A DNA stretch of 64,000 nucleotides from Allodiplogaster sudhausi (taxonomy: Eukaryota; Nematoda; Chromadorea; Rhabditida; Diplogasteridae): positions 1,596,001 to 1,660,000 of the forward strand of contig CALZFC010000009.1 of the NCBI GenBank assembly GCA_945643635.1, given 5' to 3'. Every line of letters begins with the position of its first letter. The first letter of the stretch is position 1. Positions 62,249 to 64,000 of the stretch are shown here, in pieces. The translations under genes and the position numbers were made by a program. A model generated the notes under the pieces. The model was not told where the DNA came from. It made no database searches and saw only the letters and a list, made by a program, of their open reading frames with translations.

Positions 62249-63403
62249 GTAAGCAGAGGGTTCGTCGAGTTGCTGTGGATATTACTACATTGCAACCTCA
62301 TCCTGAACATAGCTAATAACAGGACTCGTATCGGCTGAATTCCCACGCGTGCGCCCGCTACCAGAGTTTCGATTCGGTAGCACTCACTCACTCAATGGCT
62401 TCTCTCTTGATCGGTGGAGTGGGGTTGGAAGGGGAGGAGAGGGGCAGCAGCAGCTTCTGCTTCGGTAGACTGCACAAACAGAAGAAGATCATTCGAATGA
62501 GAGTGCAGAGGAGATAGAGAGATGAGGAGGTCGAAGGAAAGACTGGCAGGCGGTTGGTTGCTGGCAGCTCTCTCCCGGCCGCTTTGCCCTCCATACCTAA
62601 TCGTCCCTCTCACCCTCTTTCTCTCCCTCTTTCTTTCGTTCTCTTTCTCTTTCTCTATCTCTCAATTTCTCTCTCTCTCTCTGTCTCTTCTCCCCTCTCT
62701 CTCTCTCTCTCTTCGTTTCATCTACCGTTCTCCCTCTTACTGCTTTCCTCCACCTTCCACTAGGTTTCTTATCTCTTGCTCCCTGTAGCTGGCTTCTCAT
62801 TCAATGCCCGTCACTGCTTCTTCCATTCATCCTCATCTCCGTCAAGTCCATCATGCACTTTTCCCGTTCCACTCATTCTTCCGGCCCATTTCCTTTTCGC
62901 CTCAATTAGATTAAAGATCTCTTCTTAAAAGCTTATTTCATATTGGTCGCTTGTAGTCAAAGCCAACAAGACCCGAAGCCCACTTTACGTAGCCCAAATG
63001 AGAATACGGTTAAAATTTGCTACGTAACTGGGATAATTTTTGTACACTTTTATCAGCTTATGCCTGCAATTATAAATTAAATGAAAAAAAAATCAACAGC
63101 GCTTTCTTAGTTGCCATTTATTGGGCATGTAAAAAAAATTTGGCTATTTAAAAGTTGTTCAACTGTTAAGATGTAAAATAAATTGCATACGATCTTCGAC
63201 TAATTCATACATATATCTTGCCTCGCTCAATCGCTCAACATGTGTCCCTTCTCCATTTAGGGCTCTGAACATCTGTAGAGCTCTCCTTTATTCGACGCTG
63301 CTCCCGTATCCATCTTAGCACTCATCAATTGTTCGCTCATGTTCAGCCATCTGTGATCTCGCAGAAAGTGGTGGCCATCTTCCTCCTCCTAGGTCTCCTT
63401 CTT

Positions 63404-63448
<45 letters not shown>

Positions 63449-64000
63449 CATGCCCACTCCTAGTATGCCCACTCCCTTTTCCATCTTCCTTGAGAGTCTT
63501 GGTGGATGCAAATGCAATGGTGATTTCCCCTCCTTTCATCTCCACTGGTCATAGCCTCCAACAAATGCATCGCGCATAAAATTAAAACACTCGGTCCCTT
63601 TGCCACTTTTTTCCAGTTCTGGAGATTTCAAACATGCCCATCCCCCCTCTCGGAAAAGTCCAAGCTGAGTATTGCCATCTATTGTAGAATTGATTAAAAA
63701 AAATTTGTTTTCATTAATTCCAGATTAATTACTGCCTCAATATTTGACAATGATCTCTCGTTGGTTTTTTTTTGTGATGTTGTTTCTCTTTCTCATTCTC
63801 TCGATCTCGTTATCTTCTTTATCTCAGTGTTGTTTCCCAGCAACATTTCCTTCCCGTTCTCAGCCTAAATCTGTTCATCCTATTCCCTCCTCTAATGCAC
63901 TGATAACAAACGGTCTACACCGAGGCCAGAGGATGCATCATAAAAGACCCTCACTCCTTCGGGAAAAAGCTTTCATGTTCATCTGTTTGGTCGTCTAGAA

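Larger units (their letters stand above)
59381..64000. other. Repeat-rich 4.6-kb end of window without a convincing gene
   Basis: CT microsatellites at 59980-60022, 60302-60340, 60665-60745, 61083-61172, 61548-61680, 62655-62713 and 63406-63444, plus GA at 62028-62056, are separated by unremarkable DNA. Two short signal-peptide-like openings are seen (62209-62248, and about 63750) but neither can be extended into a gene. This may be a large intron or upstream region of a gene beyond the window. Confidence 0.55.

Overview
The window is eukaryotic, from a compact genome with short introns, and almost certainly from a nematode. The strongest taxonomic marker is the gene at 35811-38805, which joins a signal peptide and a Wart-type cysteine domain to a Hedgehog Hint autoprocessing domain, an architecture known from the nematode warthog family. 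A levamisole-type acetylcholine receptor subunit, a CAP/SCP secreted protein and a twin-TIL protease inhibitor fit the same picture. Intergenic DNA and introns are loaded with (CT)n/(GA)n microsatellites. I cannot name the species.

Layout. 379-3772 (+) is a GCN5/PCAF histone acetyltransferase whose first exon is missing. 4332-6565 (-) is calcineurin-B homologous protein CHP1, divergent from exocyst SEC3/EXOC1 (7271-11747, +). Next on + come ERGIC2/ERV41 (12287-14991), a mitochondrial glutamate carrier (15484-17546) and a CAP secreted protein (19165 to about 20833). A 3.3-kb repeat-rich stretch leads into an ORP5/8-type oxysterol-binding protein (24125-29721), ADA2 (30595-34351) and the warthog-like gene. 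38806-43928 holds a small secreted peptide precursor (40292-40695, +) and a small single-pass membrane protein (41573-41992, -). 43929-48053 (-) is a nicotinic receptor alpha-type subunit, and 49217-52133 (-) an unrecognised helical protein. The right end carries a twin-TIL inhibitor (54105-54973), an intronless bacterial-type pirin (56013-56807) and ALYREF (57523-59380). The last 4.6 kb is repeat-rich with no convincing gene.

Functional themes. Two subunits of one enzyme, the SAGA acetyltransferase module (GCN5 and ADA2), lie 27 kb apart. SEC3, ERGIC2 and ORP5/8 all concern membrane traffic or membrane contact sites. The most notable observations are the intronless YhhW-type pirin in a host where every other confidently identified multi-domain gene has introns; a 59-nt intron in the CAP gene of which 45 nt are three copies of a 15-mer; a bias placing pyrimidine-rich microsatellites on the sense strand of introns; and at least two GC-AG introns supported by conserved protein alignments. 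Exon boundaries were read by eye; gene ends marked uncertain should be treated so.
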